A stretch of 64,000 nucleotides of DNA from positions 124,001-188,000 of the forward strand of contig FWCC01000006.1 in assembly GCA_900169235.1 (NCBI GenBank), read 5' to 3'. The notes below the pieces were generated by a model, which was not told the origin of the DNA, made no database searches, and saw only the letters and a list, made by a program, of their open reading frames with translations. Below, piece after piece: positions 45,136-55,478 of this stretch (within the stretch, counting starts at the first letter, position 1; every line of letters begins with the position of its first letter). Source of the stretch: Zarea fungicola. Its lineage: Eukaryota > Ascomycota > Sordariomycetes > Hypocreales > Cordycipitaceae. Made by a program: the position numbers and the translations under genes.

Positions 45136-48100
45136 TCAAAGCCGGTGTTGATGCTTGGGCGCCTGGCGCATTTTGTTTCCCTTCATGTCTGTAAAATGTC
45201 CCAAGAGTCCGGCCTCAACAACGAAATCTCTAAACAAGCCACCCTTCTCCACCAACGCCTGTGGTGTGTCAAATTCCAGTGCTCGGCCCTGTTCCAGCAC
45301 GACGATGTAATCAGAATCCACAATCGTGTTAATTCTATGCGCAATCGTCAAGATCGTCTTGTTCTGAAAATTTTTCCCACGCAGCGTTTCCTGCACAATA
45401 GCATCAGTACGGTGGTCGACAGCCGAAGTGGCTTCATCCAGCACCAGCACACGGGCAGAAGTAAGTAAAGCGCGCGCCAGACTGATGAGTTGACGTTGGC
45501 CCTGGCTGAGATTTGAGCCGCGTTCGTGCAGCGTGGCGTGGATCCCGCCCTCCATGCTTTCCACATGGGCTTTCAGCTGTGCTTGCGCAAGAGCAGACCA
45601 CAGCTCTTCATCTGTATGCACAGAGGCTGGATCGAGGTTATCTCGCACAGTACCTGGGAAGATGACCGGGTCCTGAAGGATGATGCTCAGTCTGGGACGA
45701 AGGTCGTTTAGACCAATACAGGTGGTGTCGACGTTGTCAATGGCGATAGCGCCGTCGGCAGGCTCGATGATGCGGAAGAGCGCAAGAGCGAGAGTTGATT
45801 TTCCTGCACCGGTACGGCCGACGATACCGACGCGAGCACCTGCTGGGATGGACAGATTGAGGTTTTCCAGGACAAACGGAAGACCGGGACGGTATCGTGT
45901 CGAATAGTGCTGGAATTCGATAGCGCCAGCCGTAGGCCAAGAGGGCAGTGGAGCAGTAGAGGGACTGCTTTCTAGAGGCGCCTCGGGGGGGATCGCTGTG
46001 TATTCAAGGACGCGTTCGACAGCGACGAGGCTGTTTTCAATCTGAGAAGAGGTTTTGACTGTGTACATGAGAGCGGTGGTGATCTCAAGTGCATAGGAGA
46101 GCGCAAGCCCGACAGCGCCAGGGTCGACTGGGTGGCCTGTAGCCATGGCAGCAACGGCGAAGGCAGCGACGCCTCCGACGATGACACTGCCGAGAAATTC
46201 GACGCGAAGTGTAATCCATCGGTTGGAGTAAAAAGAGAGGAAATATGCCTGGAGGTTATTATCGATACGAGTTTTGGTTTCCTTTTCAAAAATGTCTTGT
46301 TTACGATAGGCGAGGATGGTGTTTACCCCACCTAGAGATTCTTGGAAGTGAGAGTAGATGGGGGATTTAGTGGAACTGTCCATACGAGAGAGCTCGCGAG
46401 ATGTTCGTACGTAGTATTGTTGAAGAACGACGCAGATGTAGGCCATGGGTCCGACGAAAATTAGGAAAAAGGGCGATGCTGCTTCCGTCAGTCCTGATAC
46501 TACGAAGATGCGATTGACTACTTACTCCAGCACACTACTGCAAGCGTGAACATGATAGACGTTAGGCAGCTTACTGCTTGCGTAAATGTCCCAATCATCT
46601 CGCCGTCAATCCTTGACATGTCGCTGCCAAACCTGTTGAGAATCTGTCCAGCTGGGGTCGTCTCAAAAAAGCTCAAAGGTGCTCGGAACATGGCTGCTGC
46701 CATGTTGTCGTGCAGTTTCTTGGAGGCACTGATTCGGCAGAAAGCATTGACAACAATGGATGTGGCAGCTCCACACAGAGCAGACGCGAGCCCGAGTGCT
46801 GTGTAAATGGCAATGAACTGGCCTGGCTGGTAATTGCCACCGTACTTGGCATTCTTGTCAGTCCAGTATCGTATCCACAACCCACTGCCTGGAAGATGTC
46901 AGCAGAGCGTGCAAATACTAGTCATGGTAAATCCTTACCAAGCGCTGCTGCATGGGATAACATCATAAAACACACCCACGCCGCGAGCTGGAAATGACCA
47001 CAAGCTGATGTATAAGCCTTGTAGACAGCCATCGTTACCTTTCCTCTCTCTGACGTCTCTAATTTTCCCTTGGCGAGCTGACCGGAACCGTCTTCTACGT
47101 TCGTGTCTGAAGCAGTCTCCTTTTTTCTCTTGTCAGCAAGCAGAGGCGTGGCTTCCGTTGCATCGTCGAGGACTTCATCTGTGATGAATTCTGGCATGGC
47201 GGCCAGAGTGGTGGCCTGCGCAGCTTGTACCTCTGCGAGTCCCTCTTTGATATCAGCGACATCCAGGTCGTGCTTCGTGTCCACAGACAACGGTGTTGCG
47301 GGACAAGATTGTTCAGCTTCAATTGTGATGAGCGAAGTTTCAGTTCTACTGGTTGTTCGCTCGGACTCTTGCTTCTTCAGGTGCGTGTTGACCAGTTTGA
47401 AAGTTTCGGTCTCGGTGGACATGAGTTTTTGATAAGTGCCTTGCTCGGCTATTTGTCCTTCCCGAAGGTAGTAGATAGCATCAGCACTTCTAAGCACACG
47501 GGTCGAGTTTGTTGCAAGGATACGTGCTTGATTACGAAGAATGCCGTGTGGACCCAACACCTGTTGAATCAAGTGCTTGCCAACATGCTCATCCACAGCA
47601 GCCAGACAATCGTCTATGATGTAGATGTCAGCTTGAAAATACACAGCTCTTGCCAGGCTTATTCGGGCCTTCTGGCCCCCACTGAGGGAAATTCCGCGTT
47701 CACCAACTTCGGTCGCATCGCCTTCGGGTAGTGTCTTCAGGTCTGGACGCAATGCGCACGCGTTAAGAGTCTGTTCGTATAACACAGAATTCCATGCAGA
47801 GCCAAGCAAGATGTTCTCCTTGATCGAACCATTCATGATCCATGAGGTCTGGGGAACATAGGCGACAGTCCCGCGTAGCTTCACAGTTCCTTTTGTTTTG
47901 TGGAGCTGTCCTAGAAGGCCGCTGAGGAACGAGGATTTGCCAGACCCGACTGAGCCGATGATACAGCAAAACTCATTTTGGTGACATGAGAAGTCCGGAA
48001 TGCTGATGAGCTCTTTGCTCTCGGAGCTTCCAGGTGTGAATGCGGCATCCTTGACTATAACCAGTCCACCTGACGGGGATGCAGGTTTCGCTTCAATGAT

Positions 48101-50165
48101 GACAGCATCTGGTTGGAGCTCTTCTGCTGTGAAAATTTCCACACATCTGTGTAATGACACGGCACCTTCCGTCATGGTTGAGACTAGGTTTGGAAGTTGA
48201 GATAAAGGGGACTTGAGCATGTTGAAGACAGCAAGCGAAGTGAACACGATGTCGGTTGTGAGCGGTTTCGACTGGATGAGTACGTAGATACCAAAGCTGA
48301 GAGCGGCGATCAGATAGCGCGGCATAGAGAAGAGAATGGTGAATGAGCCGGCCAGGATTGATTGAATTTGCATTGCCCTCAGTTCTTCGTCGTGGCGCAC
48401 ACGGCGCAACTTTTCCTGATAAACAGAGTCCCAAGCATACAATTTGATGGCTGCGGAACTGGTGAGCGCTTTGAGGGGATTTCAGGATTCGTGCATCTCA
48501 CCTTTCATATTATCAATAATTCCACCCATGAGTCTCGTCCGGTTGTCCTTGGCTTTCATGTATCTGACCTGGAATCGCTTGTAGAAAACGACAACGAGCC
48601 CATGGACAGGGCCTAGCACAATCATAAGCGCAATACCGGCCAACATGGCCCATCCAAGCAAACAGTATAGTAGAACTAGTGCCAAAATTATTTGCAAAGC
48701 CAGAGACCAGACCGAATGGGCATCTGCGACCATGTCAGATACCTTTGCCACATCAACACTCATGACGTTGATGATATCGCCGGTCGACTTGGTGCTGCGA
48801 GCTTGACCAGACAACTTGATCGACTTGTGATAAAGCTTCACCTTGAGTGCTGTCGCAACATGGGTTGCGACAGTGACCGTTTGAGATATTTTCTTTTGAA
48901 AACACTAATAAAAAGATTAGCCTTGGGCTAGAGTGAATCAGAATAACAGCGGCTCTGAATACTGACCACTGTCTTGAGGAACGACGCTAAAAACATTACG
49001 AAAGCCCAAAACGCGCCCCGGGTATATGGCTGCGGATCTCCCGTAGTTCTGGAAGCCACCCATTGGATGAGATGTTGGAGAGCGAGCGGCTGAAGAATCC
49101 AAAACATGTTGTTGAGAAACTCTGTGATGCCACAAATGGCGAGTTCGGCACCGTACGACCTGGCCAAAGTGATCCAAATCGATGGCTTTTTACCATTCTT
49201 CTCCTCCCGAACCCAAGCAGCCTCAAGTCTGTGGTAACACGTATTCGAGGTGTCGTCTGGGTGGAGAGCAAGCAAGTTCTTGACTGTGATGATGTTGCTG
49301 TATCCAAAAGTCATGAATGGCGACAGCCATGTAAACATTAAAGCTGACAAGATGTTTGCAAATTCCAAAGGGCTTCTGCCACTCTCACCTTCAAAGCGCG
49401 GTTTCAGCAGTAGCTCAGCCGCAACAAACTCAAGAAACAGCTCCACTGCTCCAAGCGCCCATGCTGTGCAATGGAAGATGAACTCTGACGAGCGAGGGCC
49501 AACTTCTGGATCCAGAGCAAGCGTGATGGCTTTGAAGGTATACATGAGCACAAAAGAAAGCCAGTATGTCAAAACGACGGCGTTTTCGCACAAGGAGCAG
49601 AAGTTTTCGAGCCAATGCGCCCAGAGGATGACGAACAGGGACGTCGATACTGCGACGAGTGACCAAAATGACACATCCTGAAGGAAATGCTCTGGCTCTC
49701 CAAGAGCCACGTTGATCGTTTGAGCGACCGTCAGTCCAAAGACTGCGACAACAGTGGCCTTTGCGTCGCACTTGGTTAGCCAAACTCTCTACAGCTTCGC
49801 GTCCTCGGCCGCTGGGGAAACCAGCATACCAATTTTGCAGCAAAATGCCACTTTCCAACCAGGGCTTTACCGACAATGCCACACCTTGGGAGGTAGGTGA
49901 CGGCGCCGAGGCCGCAGATAATGGCACATATTGATGCGATGCCAATTGCACCGTCGACGAAGCATGGTGTCGGGTAGAAAGCATTGCCACTCGGGGGTCT
50001 CCAGCCTTGGGGCGAGACGCAGAATGATTGGCGACGCGAGGAGCCGAAGCTAGAGCTGAAGCTTGAGCTGGAGTTGCATGTGAGGCTGGACGACAGCGGA
50101 ATGGGGAGGAGGCCTGGGAGGGGCGTGAACCCAGCAGTGTTATTGCCGAGCAGCACTTGCTCCAT
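45136..50165 (-). CDS. ABCC-family (MRP-type) ABC transporter (1586 aa)
   Basis: Six exons: 50165-49830, 49770-48967, 48904-48502, 48450-46939, 46888-46526 and 46478-45136; junctions restore conserved sequence (for example N-M-K-A-I-K-L-Y-A-W-D-S). The exact acceptor of the last intron could be three bases upstream. The protein is a full-size MRP-like exporter: an N-terminal TMD0 (G-W-x-P-P-S-G-N-A-F-Y-P-T-P-C-F-V-D-G), TMD1, NBD1 with G-S-V-G-S-G-K-S-S (about residue 680), L-S-G-G-Q and I-I-D-D-C-L-A-A-V-D, a long acidic linker, TMD2, and NBD2 with G-R-T-G-A-G-K-S-T (about 1360), L-S-Q-G-Q and L-D-E-A-T-S-A-V-D. All ATPase motifs are intact. Such transporters export glutathione conjugates or natural products at plasma or vacuolar membranes. 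The substrate is unknown. Confidence 0.9.
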
Positions 50166-51541
50166 GCCGGGTTATTGTCGAAAGCGCTGGACGTGAGCGG
50201 GAACGAGGAGTGACAAGATGATGAAGTTGACCGAGTGTGACTGGAAAGGATGTAGAGTAAGGACTACGCATGTGCCGCGAGTAGGCATGCAAGGGGCACT
50301 CTTCAGTGCTGCCAGGGAAGACTGCGACCAAGGCTCAACTACTAAATGCAGTCGTTACCTTACCATCACAGTGGGATCGTGCTTACTAACAGCGAATGCG
50401 ATGCTCAATTGCGCAGTCAATGAAACAGGGTAATTCTGTTCCTTGATCTAATACAAAAGAATATCTAAAGAGTGGACGAAGTGACCTTGTTTTATATGCG
50501 TTCTTCCTGCTATTTACATGCGGGGCTTAGCGTGTGCCGAGTTTAGCGCGCAGAGTTGGGGGTCAGTCAGTTGTTTCTCTTGACTCCAAGTCAAATGATT
50601 GAAGCCCTCCTTGTCAGCCGAGAGCCTTGCCAACAGTGCAAGGTCCTAACGAAGTGCAGCGCTGATACCTGGAAAATAAGTGAGGATAACGTGGGCGCAT
50701 ATACATGTTGCTGAGGGATCTTATCCCACGACTTTACCAGCTCTAGCTGGTATCCGCCATCCGCGGTTTACATGACATTTAGTTCAGTTTTACTAGTATT
50801 ATTTATTCGCGCAGCCGCACGGGTTGGGACCACAAGTATACCTGTGCAGATTTCTTACGTGGTGGCTTGCTAGCGGATGTCATGCCCGAAAGGAGTTGAT
50901 TGCATTGCCAGCCTGATTTCCTGACAACTGCACATGAGCCCATTTCCCCAGCCTGCCCCTGCGACATTACAGCAATGTAATTTTGGTTCATCATTTCTTC
51001 TTGCATGCATCACTCCCCGCAGCAGATGACGATGCCACTTTGGAAAAAAGGCTCCGGCTACTCGTGCGCTGTGTCGGCTAGCTCCTCGTCCCGCGCTCCT
51101 ACGAGCGTTAATCTGGTCGGCCTTTGCGTGTCCTATTGCCTTGGCCGGCGGAGCGCTTCATTTGCCCCGCTTCCTCGGTATAGCTTTTGATGGAGCCTTT
51201 GGCTGCGCCTACTTGTAGACAAGGCTTTGAGCTGGAGCTGGTCATGGCACGCTAGTCGTCGTCTTGCAGATGCAGCATGCAGCGTGGAGCTGCAGCTTGT
51301 ATGCCAAGTTACTCGGACGGCTGTGCTGTGCCGTTAATACGCTGGGCACTGCCAGGATGCCACATGCCCTGGGCTCATCGGCGACACGGGATGAGAACCG
51401 CCCGAACAAAGGCCAGCACTGAAAGCCCCGCTACTGGCTATCACGGAAGTAACCATCTGCAAGCCACTGGCTCACGGAAGTAAAGCCATCCACCATCTGC
51501 AAGCCACTGGCTCTCACAAAAGGCCACCCAACACCTGCAAG
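50166..51541. other. ABCC promoter and gene-poor sequence with a short direct repeat
   Basis: The first part is the promoter of the ABCC gene. No gene is supported further on. A 22-bp sequence ACCATCTGCAAGCCACTGGC.. is duplicated at 51452-51473 and 51492-51513, with TCACGGAAGTAA also repeated, indicating a local tandem duplication. Confidence 0.5.
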
Positions 51542-51655
51542 CGAAAGCGCAACTTTAGCAACCGAACCAAGACCGGTTGCTTGACCTGCCGCAGAAGAAA
51601 GAACAGGTGTGACGAGACCAAGCCAGAATGTATCAAAGGCTCCTTGCCCCAGTAA
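51542..51655 (+). pseudogene. Zn2Cys6 DNA-binding domain relic
   Basis: An open stretch encodes K-R-K-R-N-F ... T-K-T-G-C-L-T-C-R-R-R-K-N-R-C-D-E-T-K-P-E-C, the first two-thirds of a textbook fungal Zn2Cys6 domain (C-x2-C-x6-C-x6-C). It then continues I-K-G-S-L-P-Q and stops at 51653, skipping the usual x2-C-x6-C half that holds ligands five and six. I-K-G-S-L-P is itself a typical sequence just after Cys5, so a small deletion of about three codons plus loss of Cys6 is the simplest reading. No downstream regulatory domain follows. It may be a decayed regulator copy or the end of a gene broken by rearrangement. Direct repeats lie immediately upstream. Confidence 0.6.
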
Positions 51656-51954
51656 AAGTTTCATTGTAGCGGACCTGCATGTCTTGACTGGCCGCCAGTG
51701 CACTGCTCTTTACTGCGCGTACGGCCTGATTGTACTCGAGATCAATCGAGATCAAATCGTTCCGTCATTATGCCTGTGCTTAACCGACGCTCCGAAATGA
51801 CTGAATCATCTTCTGTTCATCTTTATCCTTTCGCTCATACAGAATCAAGGCTTCTCGACTCCACTGAGAGACCCACCTTGTCAGTAGTCTCTAACACACA
51901 TACCCCCAAGAGGCAGTGGAACAGCGAGCCTACAGCATTAAGCAAAATTTCAAC
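51656..51954. other. Spacer between two relics
   Basis: No gene or element is recognised in this 299-bp stretch. Confidence 0.4.
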
Positions 51955-53657
51955 TTATTGCTTGGTCGTCCTCTTCTTCCCAAACAGCAACGCCCGTCGC
52001 GACACCGACTCAGTCCTAATCTCTGTCTCCATCAGGCTCCCGCTCTGCATCGCCTGGCTGTGCTGGATCTGCTCCCGGTCCTTTTTCGCCTTGCCCCGGT
52101 GCTCGCGGCGCTTGTCCTCAATAACATCCTGATTCAGGTGGTTGAACCCGTTGCGGCGCTTAAACGACTGCTCCATCAACACCTCCATCGGGTCCGAGAT
52201 GGTTTTGATCTCCGCCTCGCCCTACTTGAAGATCGCCAGCGCCACCCAAAAGAGTGTCTTGGATCCCTCATGGAAAAAGACATCCCACACGCAGAGCGTC
52301 GTCTCCATGGGCAGCATGCCGATAAAACATCTCATGAACCAGGGCACCATGCAAAGCGTAATTGGGGGTAGGCGTTCGGTCGACAGGCTGGGCTGCTCGC
52401 GGTGCCGTGACTTGCCCAGCCGTCTTCGCAGCGACCGACTCGGCGTCAGCCTACAGATGCTCTGATCCTCCAGCTCGCCGCAGATGCGGTCCCACACCTC
52501 GGGCATGCTGTCACGAATTTCGGCCATCAACACGCCTAAATCCACCTTGGAGCCCTCCAGGTTCACCTCGTGCGTGCCGGGGAGATGGATGTGTGTAATG
52601 ACGTTGAGCAGCCAGAAGCAGTGCTCCTCAATCTCGACGAATAGCAGCAAGAGGCCGACCAAAAAGTTAAGGCTCTGGCAGTAGCCAATGCGTGGGTTAT
52701 AAATAGAAAATGCATGCAGGACGCGACGGAGTGAGGCAATGATGGAGGGTTCACCAAGCACTGTCGGTGCGCCGCTCTCTGACGTGTCGCTGCCGGTGAG
52801 TGTGGATTGGCTTTGCCGTTTGCTAGTCAAGGCGGAGGACTGGTCAGAGACAGTTGGGGAGGGCTTGAATTAAATATTATCGGGAATGTGCGGTGCAAAT
52901 CACGCTCAATGGCGTCCATGTCAATCTGCACGGCCTGCGCGGTGAGAAGCTTCTCATAGTGACCGGAGTGCTTAGATAGAATGGCAGGTCCGCCGGCATA
53001 GTAGAACCATGCGGCGCCTCGCCAGTCTGGAGGAATGCACTTGCAGACGAATCGCCTCGTCTTTGCATTTGGTGGCGGGAACCGGATGGGGCGGTCTGTC
53101 CGGAGAGCATTGTCCTCAAGGTAGGCAATCCACTTGCGGCGGCGGCGCTCCAGGTACTGGGAGTAACTCTTGTTCCAGTCGTCATACTGCTCACAGGTAA
53201 TAGACTGGCTCTGCTTATGAAAGCCATAGCGGTCGCAAGAGCCAGGCTCTTCTAGGTCAGCATAGGACTGGCCAGGTGTAGGACCTGGTGCGGGACATGG
53301 TGATGCCGACATTGGTGTCGGCAATCGAGAGATGGATGGCGGCAGTCTGGGCAAGGCGGTAGGTTGTGATTCTTCCTTGTGAAGTCGGCCGTGATGCGAC
53401 GGTGAGAATCGCTGGATCAGAGCCAATCGACTGCGCTGAGCCTTACTCCAGAGACAATGTTCCTCTTCCTTGATGGTGTCACCTGCAACGGCGGGCAGCA
53501 TCGATGTAATCGAGATAAAAGCCGGACTGAAAAGGAAACTTGAACTGACGAATCTCAGCATCGAGCGCGGTGGGAGCAGCGGATCTGGCCTTGTGACGGA
53601 GAGGGAGAAGGCTTTGGACCAGCTCAAAGCGCGTCGGGCACATCTCGGAGAGGTCAT
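51955..53657 (-). pseudogene. TBC-domain Rab GTPase-activating protein, pseudogene
   Basis: The TBC-domain signature of the fungal Gyp3/Msb3-like Rab-GAP family is recognisable across several minus-strand frames. Frame one (53657 down to about 52882) carries K-K/Q-Q-S-x-T-C-E-Q-Y-D, F-P-P-P-N-A-K-T-R-R-F-V, P-P-D-W-R-G-A-A-W-F-Y-Y-A-G-G-P-A-I-L and E-R-D-L-H-R-T-F-P. At 52881-52883 the frame shifts by one, and the new frame has a TAA at 52872-52870 before continuing through Y-N-P-R-I-G-Y-C-Q-S-L-N-F to I-F-K. A TAG at 52224-52222 replaces a normally conserved Gln. A 3' fragment then reads G-E-A-E-I-K-T-I-S-D-P-M-E-V but lacks about 15-20 codons before R-R-N-G-F. Three independent lesions make this a broken gene, barring sequencing errors. 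Confidence 0.75.
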
Positions 53658-54760
53658 GATTTGCCGAGAGACATGTCGTCTGAGTCTCTAGCGTCGGCCT
53701 CCCTCCTCCTCGGCGTCATACTTGAAACCCTTCTTGTAAGTACATGCCAATAAACATATTCCGGGCGTTTTTTTATGGCGGAACCCGCACCTTCCTAAGG
53801 CAGATGCCCATGGGAGAAAATTACTACTAGGAGACGCCCCTCTTAATACTGTGCCCAGTAACCCTTCGTGATCGTACCACGAGTCTCCATATTTATCATT
53901 CTGCCATGCTTTTTCCTTTGCAGCACCAGTAACAACTGGCTATGTGCGTTTACCTTGTCGCCTGCTACTGGTACTAAATAATAACCGACACACACAACTT
54001 GGCAGCGCCTGCTCAGATGGATGTACTGGTTACGCTGTTGCCACTGTGCCACTGTGGCCGCCAGTTAGGTAGGTACCTAGGTACCTTGGTTGTGTACTTG
54101 TGTACCTCTGCTAGTGAGTCATATCACGTGAGGCTCGGAAAGGCCATGCACGCGTGGCCTGCATTATTTTTAATTATTGGCGAGCTCAGAAAGCAAGCTG
54201 GAACTGTTTCTCTCTCTGCTGATTGAAACACCTGCCTGTCCTTGGTCTCATTGATTAATCGATCGACCCAACTCCACCCTTTGACCGATTAGTTTCCGAT
54301 CAGTCTTGCCCTTTTCCCCTTTCTAACAGAAAACAAGGGTAGCCAGTGGGTACCAAGACCACCAGGCACTGGTGACCAGGTACCTCGCCCACTAGCGCCG
54401 CCCACTAGCCGTACGGACTAGCCTAGGTCCACCGGCCCTGGATTCCCGACACCACCGGCCCCGTGTTTGGCCAGCCTTGAAGCTCCAAGTACCCAGGCGG
54501 TACTGTCACGTACTTGCACTTCCTCATCCCCTTGCCACTCGCTGCAACCGTGGGCGTTATCATCCTCAGCAGCAGCAGCAGCAGCAGAAGCAACAGAATA
54601 GGCGACTCTTGATTGTTCATCTCGACTCTAGTGGCGCAGCAACCAGCCGGAAAGAACAAGCATCAAACAAGACTGAGCTGAGGCGAGCCCGAGCCAGCAT
54701 CACCAAAGGGCTCCATTTCTTCGTCCCATCTTCATCTCGACTCCAGAAAAGCACTGCAGT
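53658..54760. other. Spacer with GGTACC-rich palindromes and CAG repeat
   Basis: No supported gene. It contains a GGTAGGTACCTAGGTACC palindromic patch (about 54067-54084), several GGTACC/GTGTACC motifs, and a (CAG)7 microsatellite at 54567-54587. It could be the old promoter of the broken ORF at 54761. Confidence 0.5.
54567..54587 (+). repeat. (CAG)7 microsatellite
   Basis: Seven perfect CAG units followed by AAG CAA CAG. It lies outside any supported coding frame. Confidence 0.9.
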
Positions 54761-55478
54761 ATGGATACGGAGGTTGTGTACACGGTTTGGGAAACGGAAA
54801 GCGTCGACGTGGACAGCCCAGAGTGGGACAGTTTACGAGCCAAGTGGCAATTGGAGGACCGCGTCCAACACCCAACGGAACAAACATCAACGTTGTATTT
54901 ATAGATCGCATCCAGCACCCAGCTGGACCTGACTTTGACGACCCGCCAGTCGATTCGCCCCGCAGCCTCAATCCCGACCATCTTGGGACACCGTTCTGGA
55001 GCCGGGCTTGCAGTCTCCGATTTGAGCCCACCCGCCAATACTCTGCATCCTTTACACGCGTTTTTTCTCCCACCCTCGTCCGGTTTCGCCGCCCACCCGA
55101 CGCCCAGCTTCTCACACAAAAGCTGCTCCCAGTCTTTGAAAAACAAGAGCAAGGCCAGCAGATGGATTTACTTTGCCACAGAGAGGTGGACTGGGACCTA
55201 CTGGCCACCCCGACCTCGTCCTTTGCGACACAGATCCCGAAGACTCTCCTTCCTCCACCCCCAACCGCAGGCCTTTAACCGACACTCCTTCGCCGCCGCC
55301 ATCTGCAATACCTTCCTCCGCCGAGAAACCGAATCAAAAACGGAAACTTGATCATGATACAAGCAGTGTTGATGCACTCACGTCAGACGGCCCACCACAA
55401 GATGGACCGACCCGCTGCACTATGAGGTCTTGCAAGAGGCAGCGGCTCGCCTCCACAGACACCGAGCCAGTGCAATGA
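54761..55478 (+). pseudogene. Frameshifted ORF of unknown function
   Basis: A start codon at 54761 opens a frame (M-D-T-E-V-V-Y-T-V-W-E-T-E-S-V-D) that ends at a TAG near 54905. Protein-like sequence then continues in a second frame (about 54840-55278, with F-I-D-R-I-Q-H-P-A-G-P-D-F-D-D-P-P-V-D-S) and a third frame (about 55190-55478, Ser/Pro-rich with K-R-K-L and K-R-Q-R basic patches). No GT..AG intron I tested links these frames. I therefore read it as a gene with at least two frameshifts. The family is not recognised; the basic patches could be nuclear-localisation-like. An alternative is a short real 48-residue protein followed by unrelated open sequence. Confidence 0.4.

Noticed and set aside
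53470..53691. Plus-strand frame opposite the TBC pseudogene N-terminus
   Set aside because: Although it looks partly helical, it has no family match and lies antisense to recognisable TBC sequence.
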